A stretch of DNA of 64,000 nt from Actinoplanes lutulentus (GCF_003259845.1 NZ_QLMJ01000001.1:248001-312000), one strand, 5' to 3'. Positions 41,900-51,011 are shown, numbered from the stretch's first letter. Numbers and translations are program-made. The notes: generated from the letters alone by a model not told the origin.

Positions 41900-44253
41900 T
41901 GCCCGGCCCGGCGGGCGGTGACGCCGGCGGAGCCCATCCGCTGAGCCAGTTCGTTCTGAAGGTGCACGGCCGGTGCGACCTGAAGTGCGACCACTGCTAC
42001 GTCTACGAGCACGCTGACCAGAGCTGGAAAACCAAGCCCCGGGCCATGTCGCGCGACGTCGCCCGGGCCGCCGCGCGCCGGATCGCCGAGCACGCCGCCC
42101 GCTGGGAACTGCCCCGGGTTCGCGTGGTCGTGCACGGCGGCGAGCCCCTGCTCCTCGGCGCCGCCGGGCTGGACGAACTGATCACCACGATCCGGGAACC
42201 GATCGAAGAGGTCACCCGTCTCTCGCTGACCATGCAGACGAACGGCGTGCGGTTCGGCCCGGAGACCGCTGACGTGCTCAAGCGCCACGGCGTGCGGGTC
42301 GGTGTCTCGCTCGACGGCGACCGGGAAGCCAACGACCGGCACCGCCGGTTCGCGAACGGCGCCGGCAGCTTCGACCAGGTGCGGACCGCCCTGGCGCTGC
42401 TGCGAACCCCCGCCTACCGCGAGCTGTACGCCGGACTGCTCTGCACGATCGACGTCCGCAACTCCCCGGACCGGGTCTACGAGGCTCTGCTCGCCGAGCG
42501 CCCGCCCGCCGTCGACTTCCTGCTCCCGCACGCCACCTGGGACGATCCGCCGCTGCGTCCGGACGGTGATCCCACGCCCTATGCGAGTTGGCTGTCCGTG
42601 ATCCACCGCCGCTGGCTGGCCGACGGGCGACCCATGCGGATCCGGCTCTTCGACGGCCTGCACTCCACCGCGAGTGGCGGCCCGAGCGGTTCCGAGCAAC
42701 TCGGCGCGGACACCGTCGACATGGTCGTCATCGAGACCAGCGGGGCGTACGAGCAGGCCGACTCGGTGAAGACCGCGTACGACGGCGCGCCCGCGACCGG
42801 CCTGAGCGTGCTCACCCACCCGGTCGACGACGTCTCCCGGCTGCGGCCGATCGCGGTCCGGCAGACCGGGATCACCGGCCTCGGCGCCGTCTGCCGTACC
42901 TGCCCGGTCGTCCAGCAGTGCGCCGGTGGCCTCTACGCCCACCGGTACCGCACCGGCCACGGATTCGACAACCCGTCGGTCTACTGCGCCGACCTGCGCG
43001 TCCTGATCGACCGGACCAACGAGGAGAGCCGGATGCACGCGGATGCCGCGGCGGAACACACCGGTCCTGCCGACGTGATCGCCCAGATCGCCTCGGGCTT
43101 CGGCGACGAGGCGACGATCACCTGGCTGGCCGAGCAGCAGCAGTCGGTCACCCGCGCGCTGGTCGCCGCGACGATCGACCAGTTCGGCGAGACCGCCGGC
43201 TGGCGAGCGCTCACCGACCTGGAGATCGGGCACGCCGAGGCGGTACGCCAGGTGCTCGCCCATCCGTACGTCCGGGCCTGGGCGGTCGGCATGCTCCGGA
43301 CCGGCGATCCGGCGGGACTGCCCTACCTGGGCGGGCTCGCCGCCGCGGCGGCCGTGCACGCGAACGTGCCGATGGAGACCGACGTGCGGATCGACCGCGG
43401 CGTGGTCGCCCTGCCGACGGTCGGCACGCTGTACTGGCCGGACGCGGTCACCGCCGGCGCCCGGATCGCCGTCGACCACGGCAAGCTGCGGCTCACCGGG
43501 CCGGACCACGAGGTACTCACCGTCGATCTGTCCCAGCAGGAGTCGTCGGCGCACTGGCAGCCGGCCCGGCACGTCGCGCGGGACGGCTGGAGTGTGCGCA
43601 TCGAGGACGCCGACCCGGCCCGTGACTGTCACGGCTGGACACCCGCGGGACGGCTGGACGAACCGGCCGCCGCACGGTGGCGCGACTCGCTGACGGAGGC
43701 CTGGCGACTGATCGACACGGAGCTGCCGGCGTACGCCCCGGCGCTCCGTACCGGACTGAAAGTGATCATGCCGCTGGAGCAGGACCCGGCCGGGAAGCAG
43801 CGCGCGTCCACGGCGATGGACGCGTTCGGCTCGTTCTCCGCCGCGCCGGCCGGCCCGGCCGATCTCGCGGTGCTGCTGGTCCACGAGTTCCAGCACGCCA
43901 AGCTGGGCGCGCTGTGCGACCTCTACGACCTGCACGACCCCGACTCGCAGGCGTCGATCACCGTCGGCTGGAAAACCGAGTCCCGGCCGGTCGAGGCGGC
44001 CTTGCAGGGCGTTTACGCGCACGCCGCGGTGGCCGACGTCTGGCGCCTGCGGGCCGGCCGCGATCCGCGTGCGCCCGAGCTCTACGCGATGTACCACCGC
44101 TGGACCGTCGACGCGATCGCCGCACTGCGCGCGACCGGCGCCCTGACTCCCCTGGGTACGTCATTCGTCGACGGGATGGCCGCGACGCTCGATTCCTGGG
44201 AGAGCGGGGCTTTCAAGGAGACCGCGGCTTTTAAGGAGACCGCGGGGCCGTGA
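41899..44253 (+). CDS. fxsB: FxsB: radical SAM/SPASM cyclophane-forming maturase with C-terminal HExxH domain
   Basis: A 784-residue peptide maturase. The radical SAM motif CDLKCDHC has Cys26, Cys30 and Cys33, followed by MSRDVA and VVVHGGEPLLLG. The SPASM half binds auxiliary iron-sulfur clusters through cysteines near 332-341 (CRTCPVVQQCAGG) and in the segment GFDNPSVYCADL, both diagnostic of FxsB. After about residue 400 the chain continues into a second domain with HEFQH (residues 662-666), an HExxH metal site known from putative RiPP-modifying proteins that usually are separate from or fused to FxsB. Expected reaction: C-C cross-link in FQSAH, plus a second metal-dependent change. It overlaps fxsA by one base and the acetyltransferase gene by four. 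Confidence 0.93.
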   Translation: MPGPAGGDAGGAHPLSQFVLKVHGRCDLKCDHCYVYEHADQSWKTKPRAMSRDVARAAARRIAEHAARWELPRVRVVVHGGEPLLLGAAGLDELITTIREPIEEVTRLSLTMQTNGVRFGPETADVLKRHGVRVGVSLDGDREANDRHRRFANGAGSFDQVRTALALLRTPAYRELYAGLLCTIDVRNSPDRVYEALLAERPPAVDFLLPHATWDDPPLRPDGDPTPYASWLSVIHRRWLADGRPMRIRLFDGLHSTASGGPSGSEQLGADTVDMVVIETSGAYEQADSVKTAYDGAPATGLSVLTHPVDDVSRLRPIAVRQTGITGLGAVCRTCPVVQQCAGGLYAHRYRTGHGFDNPSVYCADLRVLIDRTNEESRMHADAAAEHTGPADVIAQIASGFGDEATITWLAEQQQSVTRALVAATIDQFGETAGWRALTDLEIGHAEAVRQVLAHPYVRAWAVGMLRTGDPAGLPYLGGLAAAAAVHANVPMETDVRIDRGVVALPTVGTLYWPDAVTAGARIAVDHGKLRLTGPDHEVLTVDLSQQESSAHWQPARHVARDGWSVRIEDADPARDCHGWTPAGRLDEPAAARWRDSLTEAWRLIDTELPAYAPALRTGLKVIMPLEQDPAGKQRASTAMDAFGSFSAAPAGPADLAVLLVHEFQHAKLGALCDLYDLHDPDSQASITVGWKTESRPVEAALQGVYAHAAVADVWRLRAGRDPRAPELYAMYHRWTVDAIAALRATGALTPLGTSFVDGMAATLDSWESGAFKETAAFKETAGP

Positions 44254-45044
44254 CCGGGCTGCTCCTCACCAAGACCTCCCTCGTCGCCGATCTGACCGCG
44301 CTCGGCGTCGGCGAGGGCGGCGCCCTGCTGGTGCACTGCTCGATGCGCCGGATCGGCTGGGTCGACGGCGGGCCGGCCACCCTGCTGGCCGCGCTGCGCG
44401 AGGTGACCGGGCCCACCGGGACGATCGTGGTGCCCGCCCAGACGCCGAACAACTCGCTGACCAGCCCGGTCCACCGGACCGCCACGGCCGGGATGAGCAA
44501 CGCCGCCCGAGCCCGGTACGTGGCCGGGATGCCGGGCTTCCAGCCGGACAGCACACCGTCGTACGGCGTCGGGAGCTTCGCCGAGCACATCCGTTCGCAT
44601 CCGGGCGCGCTGCGCAGCCGGCACCCGCAGACCTCCTTCGCGGCGCTGGGCCCGGACGCCGCCGCGATCGTCCGCGACCACGATCTCCGCTCGCACCTCG
44701 GTGAGCGCTCGCCGCTGGGCGCGCTCTACCAGGGCGGGGCCTCGATTCTGCTGCTCGGCGTCGGCATGGAGAAGTGCACGGCGCTGCACCTCGCCGAATA
44801 CCGGCTTCCGCAGCCTGCGAAGGTCATGGAGTACTCCTGCTTCGTGACCGAAAATGGTCAGCGCCGGATGGAGCGGTTCGAAGCGCTGAAGCTCGACGAC
44901 AGCGACTTCGGCGAAGCGGGACGAGATCTTCTCCGGCAGCCCTGGGCGACCACCGGCCGGGTGGGCGGCGCGGCGGCTCACCTGATCCCACTGGCACCGG
45001 CGGTGGATCAGGCCGAGGAATGGTTCACCACCAATCGCGGTTGA
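44250..45044 (+). CDS. AAC(3)-family N-acetyltransferase in the fxs operon
   Basis: A 264-residue protein of the aminoglycoside 3-N-acetyltransferase fold. Visible marks: LLVHCSMRRIGWVDGG, TGTIVVPAQTPNNSLTSP, MPGFQPDSTPSYGVGSFAEHIR, and GERSPLGALYQGGASILLLGVG. Usual family length is 260-280. The start GTG overlaps the fxsB stop codon (GTGA), so it is translationally coupled to the maturase and is more likely a modifying enzyme of the RiPP, or acting on another operon product, than a resistance gene. Active-site His of the family cannot be assigned with confidence. No aminoglycoside cluster is nearby. Confidence 0.82.
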   Translation: MTGLLLTKTSLVADLTALGVGEGGALLVHCSMRRIGWVDGGPATLLAALREVTGPTGTIVVPAQTPNNSLTSPVHRTATAGMSNAARARYVAGMPGFQPDSTPSYGVGSFAEHIRSHPGALRSRHPQTSFAALGPDAAAIVRDHDLRSHLGERSPLGALYQGGASILLLGVGMEKCTALHLAEYRLPQPAKVMEYSCFVTENGQRRMERFEALKLDDSDFGEAGRDLLRQPWATTGRVGGAAAHLIPLAPAVDQAEEWFTTNRG

Positions 45045-45204
45045 TCCGCGCTTCGCCTCACCCTGGCATTGATCTCCGTCGGTGACACAGTGGAACGGGA
45101 CCGTTACGCTGAACTCCGGGTCGTAACTGGATCGGGGATCGGAGCGAACGTGCGCGTTGCGGGAAACATGCCCGGCCTCCGGGCACCGTGATCGGATCTC
45201 GACC

Positions 45205-46248
45205 GTGCCGGCGCCCGACCTGTACTTCGCGCTGATCCATGCGCGCACGTCGGTCCCGAACCAATGGGTCGAGGGGTTCTATCACCGGCTCGACCTGGAG
45301 GTGCAGCGCCGCGCCGACCCGCCGTACGGTCTGCGCCGCGGCTCGCTCTACTTCGCCACCGCCGGCGACGCCCGCAAGGCGCTGGCGAACGGTGTCCCGC
45401 GGGTGCGGGTGCTCGTACCCCTCTACAGCCGGGAGTTTCTGCACGAGCCGCCGGCCGACTTCGGCAACCGGCTGCATCGCCTCAACGACTCCGACGAGCC
45501 GCCCTTCGTGCACCCGGTCCTCTGGGAGCCGCACCTTCCGGCACGCCGGGTCAACGGCCTCGCCCAGGCCACCTCGCTGGGTGCCGCCGTCCAGGAGTAC
45601 GCGGAGTACGGGATGGTCTCGATCTGCCGGCTCAGCGCGTACACCGCGGAGCTGCGGCAGATCATCGAGGAGCTCGCGGACCGTGTGGTGTCCGCCGCCG
45701 AGGACCCCGACCAGGTGCCGCTCTGGATCCGCAGCCGCCCGGCGCTGCCGATGCCCGCCCGGTCACCGGCGGCCCGATTCCTGATCACCGTGGTGCGGCC
45801 GCACGGGCGCGGTGTCGACTGGTCGCCGTTCGGCACCGACACGGGCTGGGTGACCGATCACGCCCGGCACGCCGCGCAGCGGCTGTCGCTGCTGCCCGAG
45901 ATCGTGCTCGCCCCGGCGGCGCCGGGCACCGCCAACGGCTTCCACGAGTCGGCCGGCGTGCTGCTGCTCGACTCCGCGGTGCTCGACGACCCGAACGCCC
46001 GCTCGATCGCCGAACGGATACTCCGGGACATGCCGCCGTGGATGACCGTGGTGATGGTGATCCGCCCGGAAGGCGCCGGCCGGGCACACGATCTGGCCGC
46101 CCGGGCGAGAGCCATGACGCGCAACGGCGTGCAGATCGCCCGGGATGCCCCGGAACTTCAGCGAGCCATCGACGAGGCGGTCACCAAGGCCCGCCGGAAC
46201 TTTCTTCGCAGCAGGCGTTCGCGAGGACCGTGGGAGGACTTGCCATGA
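45205..46248 (+). CDS. fxsC: FxsC: TIR-like protein
   Basis: A 347-residue soluble protein of the FxsC family. The N-terminal half is TIR-like (LYFALIHARTSVPNQWVEGF, RVRVLVPLYSREFLHEP) and the second half, from about residue 190, is a FxsC-specific domain (FLITVVRPHGRGVDWSPFG, DMPPWMTVVMVIRPEGAGRAHD). GTG at 45205 begins right at the TIR-like strand; TTG at 45157 gives a 16-residue longer version. Its stop codon overlaps the start of fxsT (ATGA). TIR folds act in signalling or NAD cleavage; I cannot see an unambiguous catalytic Glu, so enzyme activity is undecided. Confidence 0.85.
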   Translation: MPAPDLYFALIHARTSVPNQWVEGFYHRLDLEVQRRADPPYGLRRGSLYFATAGDARKALANGVPRVRVLVPLYSREFLHEPPADFGNRLHRLNDSDEPPFVHPVLWEPHLPARRVNGLAQATSLGAAVQEYAEYGMVSICRLSAYTAELRQIIEELADRVVSAAEDPDQVPLWIRSRPALPMPARSPAARFLITVVRPHGRGVDWSPFGTDTGWVTDHARHAAQRLSLLPEIVLAPAAPGTANGFHESAGVLLLDSAVLDDPNARSIAERILRDMPPWMTVVMVIRPEGAGRAHDLAARARAMTRNGVQIARDAPELQRAIDEAVTKARRNFLRSRRSRGPWEDLP

Positions 46249-49200
46249 GCAGAGGGCGCAACGGACAGGTCGTCACGTTCTACTCCTACAAGGGCGGCAC
46301 CGGCCGCACGATGGCCCTCGCCAACATCGCCTGGATCCTGGCGGCGAACGGCCACCGGGTCCTCGCCGTCGACTGGGACCTCGAGTCGCCCGGCCTGCAC
46401 CGGTACTTCGCGCCGTTCATGGACCTGCGATTCCTGGCCAGCACCGGCGGCGTCGTCGACATGATCAACCGGTACGAGTGGGACTCGTCCGAAGAGACCT
46501 GGGACCCCGCCCAGCTCAACAGTTATGCCAGCGTCCAGCAGCACTCCTTCTCGCTGGAGTGGGAACACTTCCCGGACGGCGGCACCCTCGACTTCCTCTC
46601 CGCCGGCCGGCAGAACCCGGCGTACGACGGCGGGCTCAGCCAGATCAAGTGGGACGAGTTCTACGAGGATCGGGGCGGCGGCCGGTTCTTCGACGCGATG
46701 CGCGCCGACATGAAGGACCGCTACGACTTCACCCTGATCGACAGCCGGACCGGGCACAGCGACATCGCCGGGATCTGCACCGGCCATCTGCCGGACGTGC
46801 TGGTGGACTGCTTCACGTTCAGCGACCAGGGCATCGAGGGTGCGGCCCGGATGGCACGGCAGCTGCACAGCCCCCGGGACATCCGGGTGCTGCCCGTGCC
46901 GATGCGGGTGGACCCGGCCGAGAAGCGTAAGGCCGACATCGGGCGGACGGTAGCGATGCGGGAGTTCGCCGAGCTGCCGAGCGGTCTCGACGAGGGCCGG
47001 CGCCGGGCGTACTGGCACGGTGTCGAGGTGCCTTACCAGGCGTATTACGCGTACGAGGAGACGCTGGCGACCTTCGGTGACGCGCCGGGTGCCCGCGGGA
47101 CGCTCCTCAGCGCGTACGAGGCTCTGGCCTCGCACATCACCGAGGGGCAGGTCACCACGCTGCCGCCGATGAACACGAGCCTCCGCCAGCAGATCATCAC
47201 GCGGTTCGAGCGCAAGCCGTTCTCCGAGGCCGACACCGTGCTGCTCTCCGGCTCCGGCCTCGACCAGGTGTGGCTGGAGTGGGTGGAACACGTCCTGCTC
47301 GCCGGAGGGCTCCGGGTCGTGCACGCTCCGGACGGCGGCGGCGACAAGGACTCACCGCTGAACGCCCAGCACCTGAAGATCATCTCCAGGGCTGAGGGCG
47401 CCGATTACTTCACCGGCACGGCGGACGCGCTCACCCCGGACCCGGGACTGCGGGCGATCTACACGGCTGACATCACCCCGTGGCGGAGCATCCCGGCGGT
47501 GAACTCGGCGTTCATCGCCGGGCTCGGTGGCAGTGCCGCGGCCGAGGAGATCCTCAAGCTGATCGGCCGGCCCGCCGGCGATCTGGACGTCGTGCTGGCC
47601 GGCGCGCCGCGTTACCCCGGCGAGGAACCCCACCTGGTGGTGAACCTGCCGGCCCGCAACGCCCGCTTCACCGGGCGCGAAGCCGGACTGCGTGACCTGC
47701 GCGGGCGGCTGCGCTCCGGCGCGGCGGTGGTGCTCTTCGGTACCCAGGCGGTCAGCCTCCAGGGCATGGGCGGCGTCGGCAAGACCCAGATGGCACTGGA
47801 GTACGCCCACCGTTACCGCGCCGCGTACGACGTGGTGGCCTGGTTGAAGGCCGACACCGAGGAGAACCTGCAGAACGCCCTGCGCGAGCTCGGCGGGCGG
47901 CTGCACCTGCAGTCCGAGCAGTCCGGCCGGGAGTTCGCCCGGGCCGTCGTCCAGGAGCTCAGCCGGGACAAACGACGCTACCTGCTGATCCTGGACAACG
48001 CCGAGGAGCCCGACGCGATCCTCGACTACCTGCCCCACGGGACCGCGCACGTCCTCATCACCTCGCGAAACATCGCCTGGGGCGATCAGACCCAGCCGGT
48101 GCAGGTCGACGTCTTCACCCGGGCCGAGAGCATCGATCACCTGATGCAGCGGGTCAGGGGCATCGAGGAGCACGACGCCGGCCTCGTTGCGGAACAGCTC
48201 GACGACCTGCCGATCGCGATCGCCGCGGCCGCCGCACTGCTCGACGAGTCGAACACCCCGGTCGACCAGTACCTCGAACTGATCCAGGCGGAGGGCCCGA
48301 GCGTCGCGCTCGTCGACACCGCCGGCCGGCCCATCGCCCGGACCTGGGACCTGTCCCTGAACCGGCTGCGGGAACGGGACCGGGCGGCGTACCGGCTCTT
48401 CCAGCTGTGCAGTGTGCTGGCGCCGGAGATCTCGCTCGACCTGGTCTACAGCGACCAGATGGCGGAGTTCCTCAAACCGCACAACCCGGCGGTCTCCGAG
48501 CGGATGCTGCGCGGCGCACTGGTCCAGCAGATCAACCGGCTGGCGCTGCTCCGGCTGGACCAGCGGCCCAGCTCCCCCGGCAGCAGCGACCGCAGCGGTC
48601 AGATCCTGATCCACCAGGTGGTGCAGGACGCGGTCCGGGACCGGATGACCGAAGAGGAGCGCGCCGAAGCCCAGCGGCAGGTGCACCAGGTGCTCGCCAA
48701 GGCGCGGCCCGAGGGCGAGGTCGAGGACGCGGAGCACTGGCCCCGGTTCCGGATGATCTGGCCGCACCTCGACGCGTCCCGGTCGGTCTACAGCACCGAC
48801 GAGGCGGTACGCCAGCTGCTGATCGACCGGATCCGGTACTACTACGTCCAGGCCGACCTCGCCACCGGCCGGGCCCGGGCCGATTGGGTCGCCGGGATCT
48901 GGGAGAAGCAGCTCGAGGAGACCACCGACCCGGAGCAGGCCGGCATCCTGCGCCAGCAACTGCTCCAGCTCCGGTTCAACCTGGCCAACCTGCTGCGCGA
49001 CCTGGGCGAGTTCAAGGCCTCCCTGGAACTGGACGAGCGGGTGCTGGCCGAGCAGGAACGGCTGCTGGGCCCCGACCATCCGCACACCCTGATGACCCGC
49101 GGCAGTTACGCGGCCGACCTGCGCGGCCTGGGTCGTTACCCGGAGGCGCTCGACATCGACGTCGACACCTACCGCGCCTGGCAGGACCAGTACGGCGACA

Positions 49201-50162
49201 ACTTCCCGCGCACCCTGGCGGCGCAGAACAACCTCGCGGTCTCCTACCGTCTGATGGGCCAGTTCACGCTGGCCGGTCAGCACGACGAGGAGGCGTGGCT
49301 GCGGCGTCGTGAGGTCAACGGCGAGACCAGCCTCTGGACGCTCGGCACGGCCGCCTGCCTGGCCCGGGACTGGCGCGACGCGGGCGACTTCGACCGGTCC
49401 GCCGCCCTGCTCAAGCAGACCCTCGACGACCTGCTGGAGACCCGCGGGCCGGACTCCCGGTCGACGCTCACCACGAAGTCGAACTACGCGGTCTCGTTGC
49501 GCAGCATCGGCCGGATCGACGAGGCGCTCCAGCTGCACCACGAGTCGTACGACCGGCTCCTGCTGCTGTTCGGCGACAAGAACCCGGAGACGGTGAGCTG
49601 CCGGTTCAGCCGCGCGCTCACCCTGCACAGCGCCGGGGAGGGCGAGCAGGCGGTGGCCGAGCTGCTCGAGATCCACGCGTTCTGGAAGCGCACGCTCGGC
49701 GACCGGCACCCGTACACGCTCGTGTGCCGCAACGACCTGGCCATCGCCGAACGCCGGCTCGGCGACCTGCCGAAATCCCGGGCGTGGATCCGGCCCACGG
49801 TCCCGGAGATGATCGAGGTGCTGCGGCCGGATCATCCGTACACGCTGTCCGCGCAGATGAACCTGGCGATCTGCGAGGCGGAACCGTCCGAGGGCGGCAC
49901 CGGGCCGGAGGCGGCCCGGGAGACCCTGCTGTCGATCGCCGGCGACATCCGGCGGGTGTTCGGGCCGGAGCACCCGAACACCTTCCGGTACGAGGCCAAC
50001 CTCGCCCTCGTCGAGGAGGCGCTGGGTGGCGAGCCCGCCGACGACCGGCTCGCCGCGCTCCGCGAGCGGGTGGTCCTCCGGCTCGGCGGGGCGCATCCGA
50101 TCGTGAGCGGGCTCGACCGGCGCCGGTACCTGTACCGGATCATCGACCCTCACCAGTTCTAG
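46245..50162 (+). CDS. fxsT: FxsT: ParA-like NTPase, TIR-like, NB-ARC and TPR protein of the FxSxx-COOH system
   Basis: A 1305-residue multidomain protein. Residues 1-300: ParA/MinD-like ATPase with the deviant Walker A YKGGTGRT near 15 and DWDLESPGLHRYF. About 320-480: TIR-like segment (TVLLSGSGLDQVWLEWVEHVL). About 490-800: NB-ARC/STAND ATPase with P-loop GMGGVGKT near 510, Walker B RYLLILDNAE and the sensor VLITSRN. About 900-1305: a run of kinesin-light-chain-like TPRs (GPDHPHTLMTRGSYAADL, GDRHPYTLVCRNDLAIAE). The ATG follows GGGAGG and overlaps fxsC by 4 bases. This order is that of the 'FxSxx-COOH system tetratricopeptide repeat protein'. The architecture resembles NLR-type sensors: TPRs recognise, NB-ARC switches, TIR-like signals. 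Confidence 0.9.
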   Translation: MSRGRNGQVVTFYSYKGGTGRTMALANIAWILAANGHRVLAVDWDLESPGLHRYFAPFMDLRFLASTGGVVDMINRYEWDSSEETWDPAQLNSYASVQQHSFSLEWEHFPDGGTLDFLSAGRQNPAYDGGLSQIKWDEFYEDRGGGRFFDAMRADMKDRYDFTLIDSRTGHSDIAGICTGHLPDVLVDCFTFSDQGIEGAARMARQLHSPRDIRVLPVPMRVDPAEKRKADIGRTVAMREFAELPSGLDEGRRRAYWHGVEVPYQAYYAYEETLATFGDAPGARGTLLSAYEALASHITEGQVTTLPPMNTSLRQQIITRFERKPFSEADTVLLSGSGLDQVWLEWVEHVLLAGGLRVVHAPDGGGDKDSPLNAQHLKIISRAEGADYFTGTADALTPDPGLRAIYTADITPWRSIPAVNSAFIAGLGGSAAAEEILKLIGRPAGDLDVVLAGAPRYPGEEPHLVVNLPARNARFTGREAGLRDLRGRLRSGAAVVLFGTQAVSLQGMGGVGKTQMALEYAHRYRAAYDVVAWLKADTEENLQNALRELGGRLHLQSEQSGREFARAVVQELSRDKRRYLLILDNAEEPDAILDYLPHGTAHVLITSRNIAWGDQTQPVQVDVFTRAESIDHLMQRVRGIEEHDAGLVAEQLDDLPIAIAAAAALLDESNTPVDQYLELIQAEGPSVALVDTAGRPIARTWDLSLNRLRERDRAAYRLFQLCSVLAPEISLDLVYSDQMAEFLKPHNPAVSERMLRGALVQQINRLALLRLDQRPSSPGSSDRSGQILIHQVVQDAVRDRMTEEERAEAQRQVHQVLAKARPEGEVEDAEHWPRFRMIWPHLDASRSVYSTDEAVRQLLIDRIRYYYVQADLATGRARADWVAGIWEKQLEETTDPEQAGILRQQLLQLRFNLANLLRDLGEFKASLELDERVLAEQERLLGPDHPHTLMTRGSYAADLRGLGRYPEALDIDVDTYRAWQDQYGDNFPRTLAAQNNLAVSYRLMGQFTLAGQHDEEAWLRRREVNGETSLWTLGTAACLARDWRDAGDFDRSAALLKQTLDDLLETRGPDSRSTLTTKSNYAVSLRSIGRIDEALQLHHESYDRLLLLFGDKNPETVSCRFSRALTLHSAGEGEQAVAELLEIHAFWKRTLGDRHPYTLVCRNDLAIAERRLGDLPKSRAWIRPTVPEMIEVLRPDHPYTLSAQMNLAICEAEPSEGGTGPEAARETLLSIAGDIRRVFGPEHPNTFRYEANLALVEEALGGEPADDRLAALRERVVLRLGGAHPIVSGLDRRRYLYRIIDPHQF

Positions 50163-50174
50163 GGACGGCGGCCC

Positions 50175-51011
50175 ATGGCGGACAGGGAGAACACCGATAG
50201 CACCATCCCGTCGCTGATCTCCTCGGCGTGGCGGACCGCGCCGCCGGTGCTGCGCCGGTTCACGTACTGGGTGTGGAGTCTCGGCACCGTCGCGGTGATC
50301 CTGGCGATCACGGCGGACGTGCAGAACCGGTGGGGCAGCCTGCAGTTCGTCACGAACATCCTGGCCGAGCTGATCTGCGGGCTGTTCGCGCTGCCGCTGG
50401 CTCTCGTGATCATCGCGCGGCTGGCCGAGTACCAGGTGAAGGAGCTCGAACGGGTCCGGCTGAAGGCCCGGTACGGCGCGGCGCTCGAACAGCTGACCGC
50501 CTCGGTACGCACCACCAGCGACTACGTCCAGGACCTGGTCCAGGAGGTGAGCGCCTCCACGAACGCCTTCGTGGAAGCGGCCCGGGTGGTCAACGGCAGG
50601 CTCGCCGATCCGGAACGCGCGCTGGAGTCGGCCCATCTGCTCCAGGCTCACATGGACAGCCAGCAGTGGCTCTTCTACGAGCGGGTGGTGACGCCGCTGC
50701 GGATCGACGGGAACCACCTGCGCGCGCTGCTCAGCGAACGCGTCCGCAACGGGGAGCCGACCGTCGAGTCGGCCCGTTTCGAACGGATCTGGAACGAACT
50801 GGAGTCCGCGCTCCGGCACCAGCGGCAGATCATGTCCACCGGGCACCAGGAGCTGGCCCGGGGCGTACCCAATGCGAACAGGGCGACCCGCCTGCGCAAC
50901 GCCGCGATCGTCCATCTGCACAGCGTCGACCACCTGCTGCAGCTCTGTGGCGAACTGGAGGCGTTCGCCACCGAGGCACGGGAACTCCTGGCCGGCCCGG
51001 AATCACCGTGA
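50175..51011 (+). CDS. Membrane protein at the end of the fxs operon
   Basis: A 278-residue protein with two transmembrane helices at about residues 35-53 (VWSLGTVAVILAITADV) and 62-82 (ILAELICGLFALPLALVIIA), then about 190 residues of charged, helical, probably coiled-coil cytoplasmic sequence (RLAEYQVKELERVRLKARYG). It begins 12 bases after the fxsT stop codon with GGCGGCCC before its ATG, on the same strand, so I assign it to the operon. I do not recognise a family. It could anchor FxsT or FxsC to the membrane. Confidence 0.75.
   Translation: MADRENTDSTIPSLISSAWRTAPPVLRRFTYWVWSLGTVAVILAITADVQNRWGSLQFVTNILAELICGLFALPLALVIIARLAEYQVKELERVRLKARYGAALEQLTASVRTTSDYVQDLVQEVSASTNAFVEAARVVNGRLADPERALESAHLLQAHMDSQQWLFYERVVTPLRIDGNHLRALLSERVRNGEPTVESARFERIWNELESALRHQRQIMSTGHQELARGVPNANRATRLRNAAIVHLHSVDHLLQLCGELEAFATEARELLAGPESP

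Noticed and set aside
41515-44097. Open frame of about 860 codons on the minus strand
   Set aside because: Antisense to fxsA and fxsB, whose cysteine motifs and precursor signature are clear on the plus strand.
44250-45044. Aminoglycoside resistance gene
   Set aside because: Fold family matches AAC(3), but overlapping position in the fxs operon makes a resistance role unlikely; annotated by fold only.
45264-46244. N-terminal extension of the fxsT frame
   Set aside because: The frame stays open through fxsC, but this part is out-of-frame shadow; the real start at 46245 has a ribosome binding site and the ParA motif right after it.
47352-50933. Open frame of about 1190 codons on the minus strand
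   Set aside because: Antisense to fxsT and the membrane protein gene, with no domain of its own.
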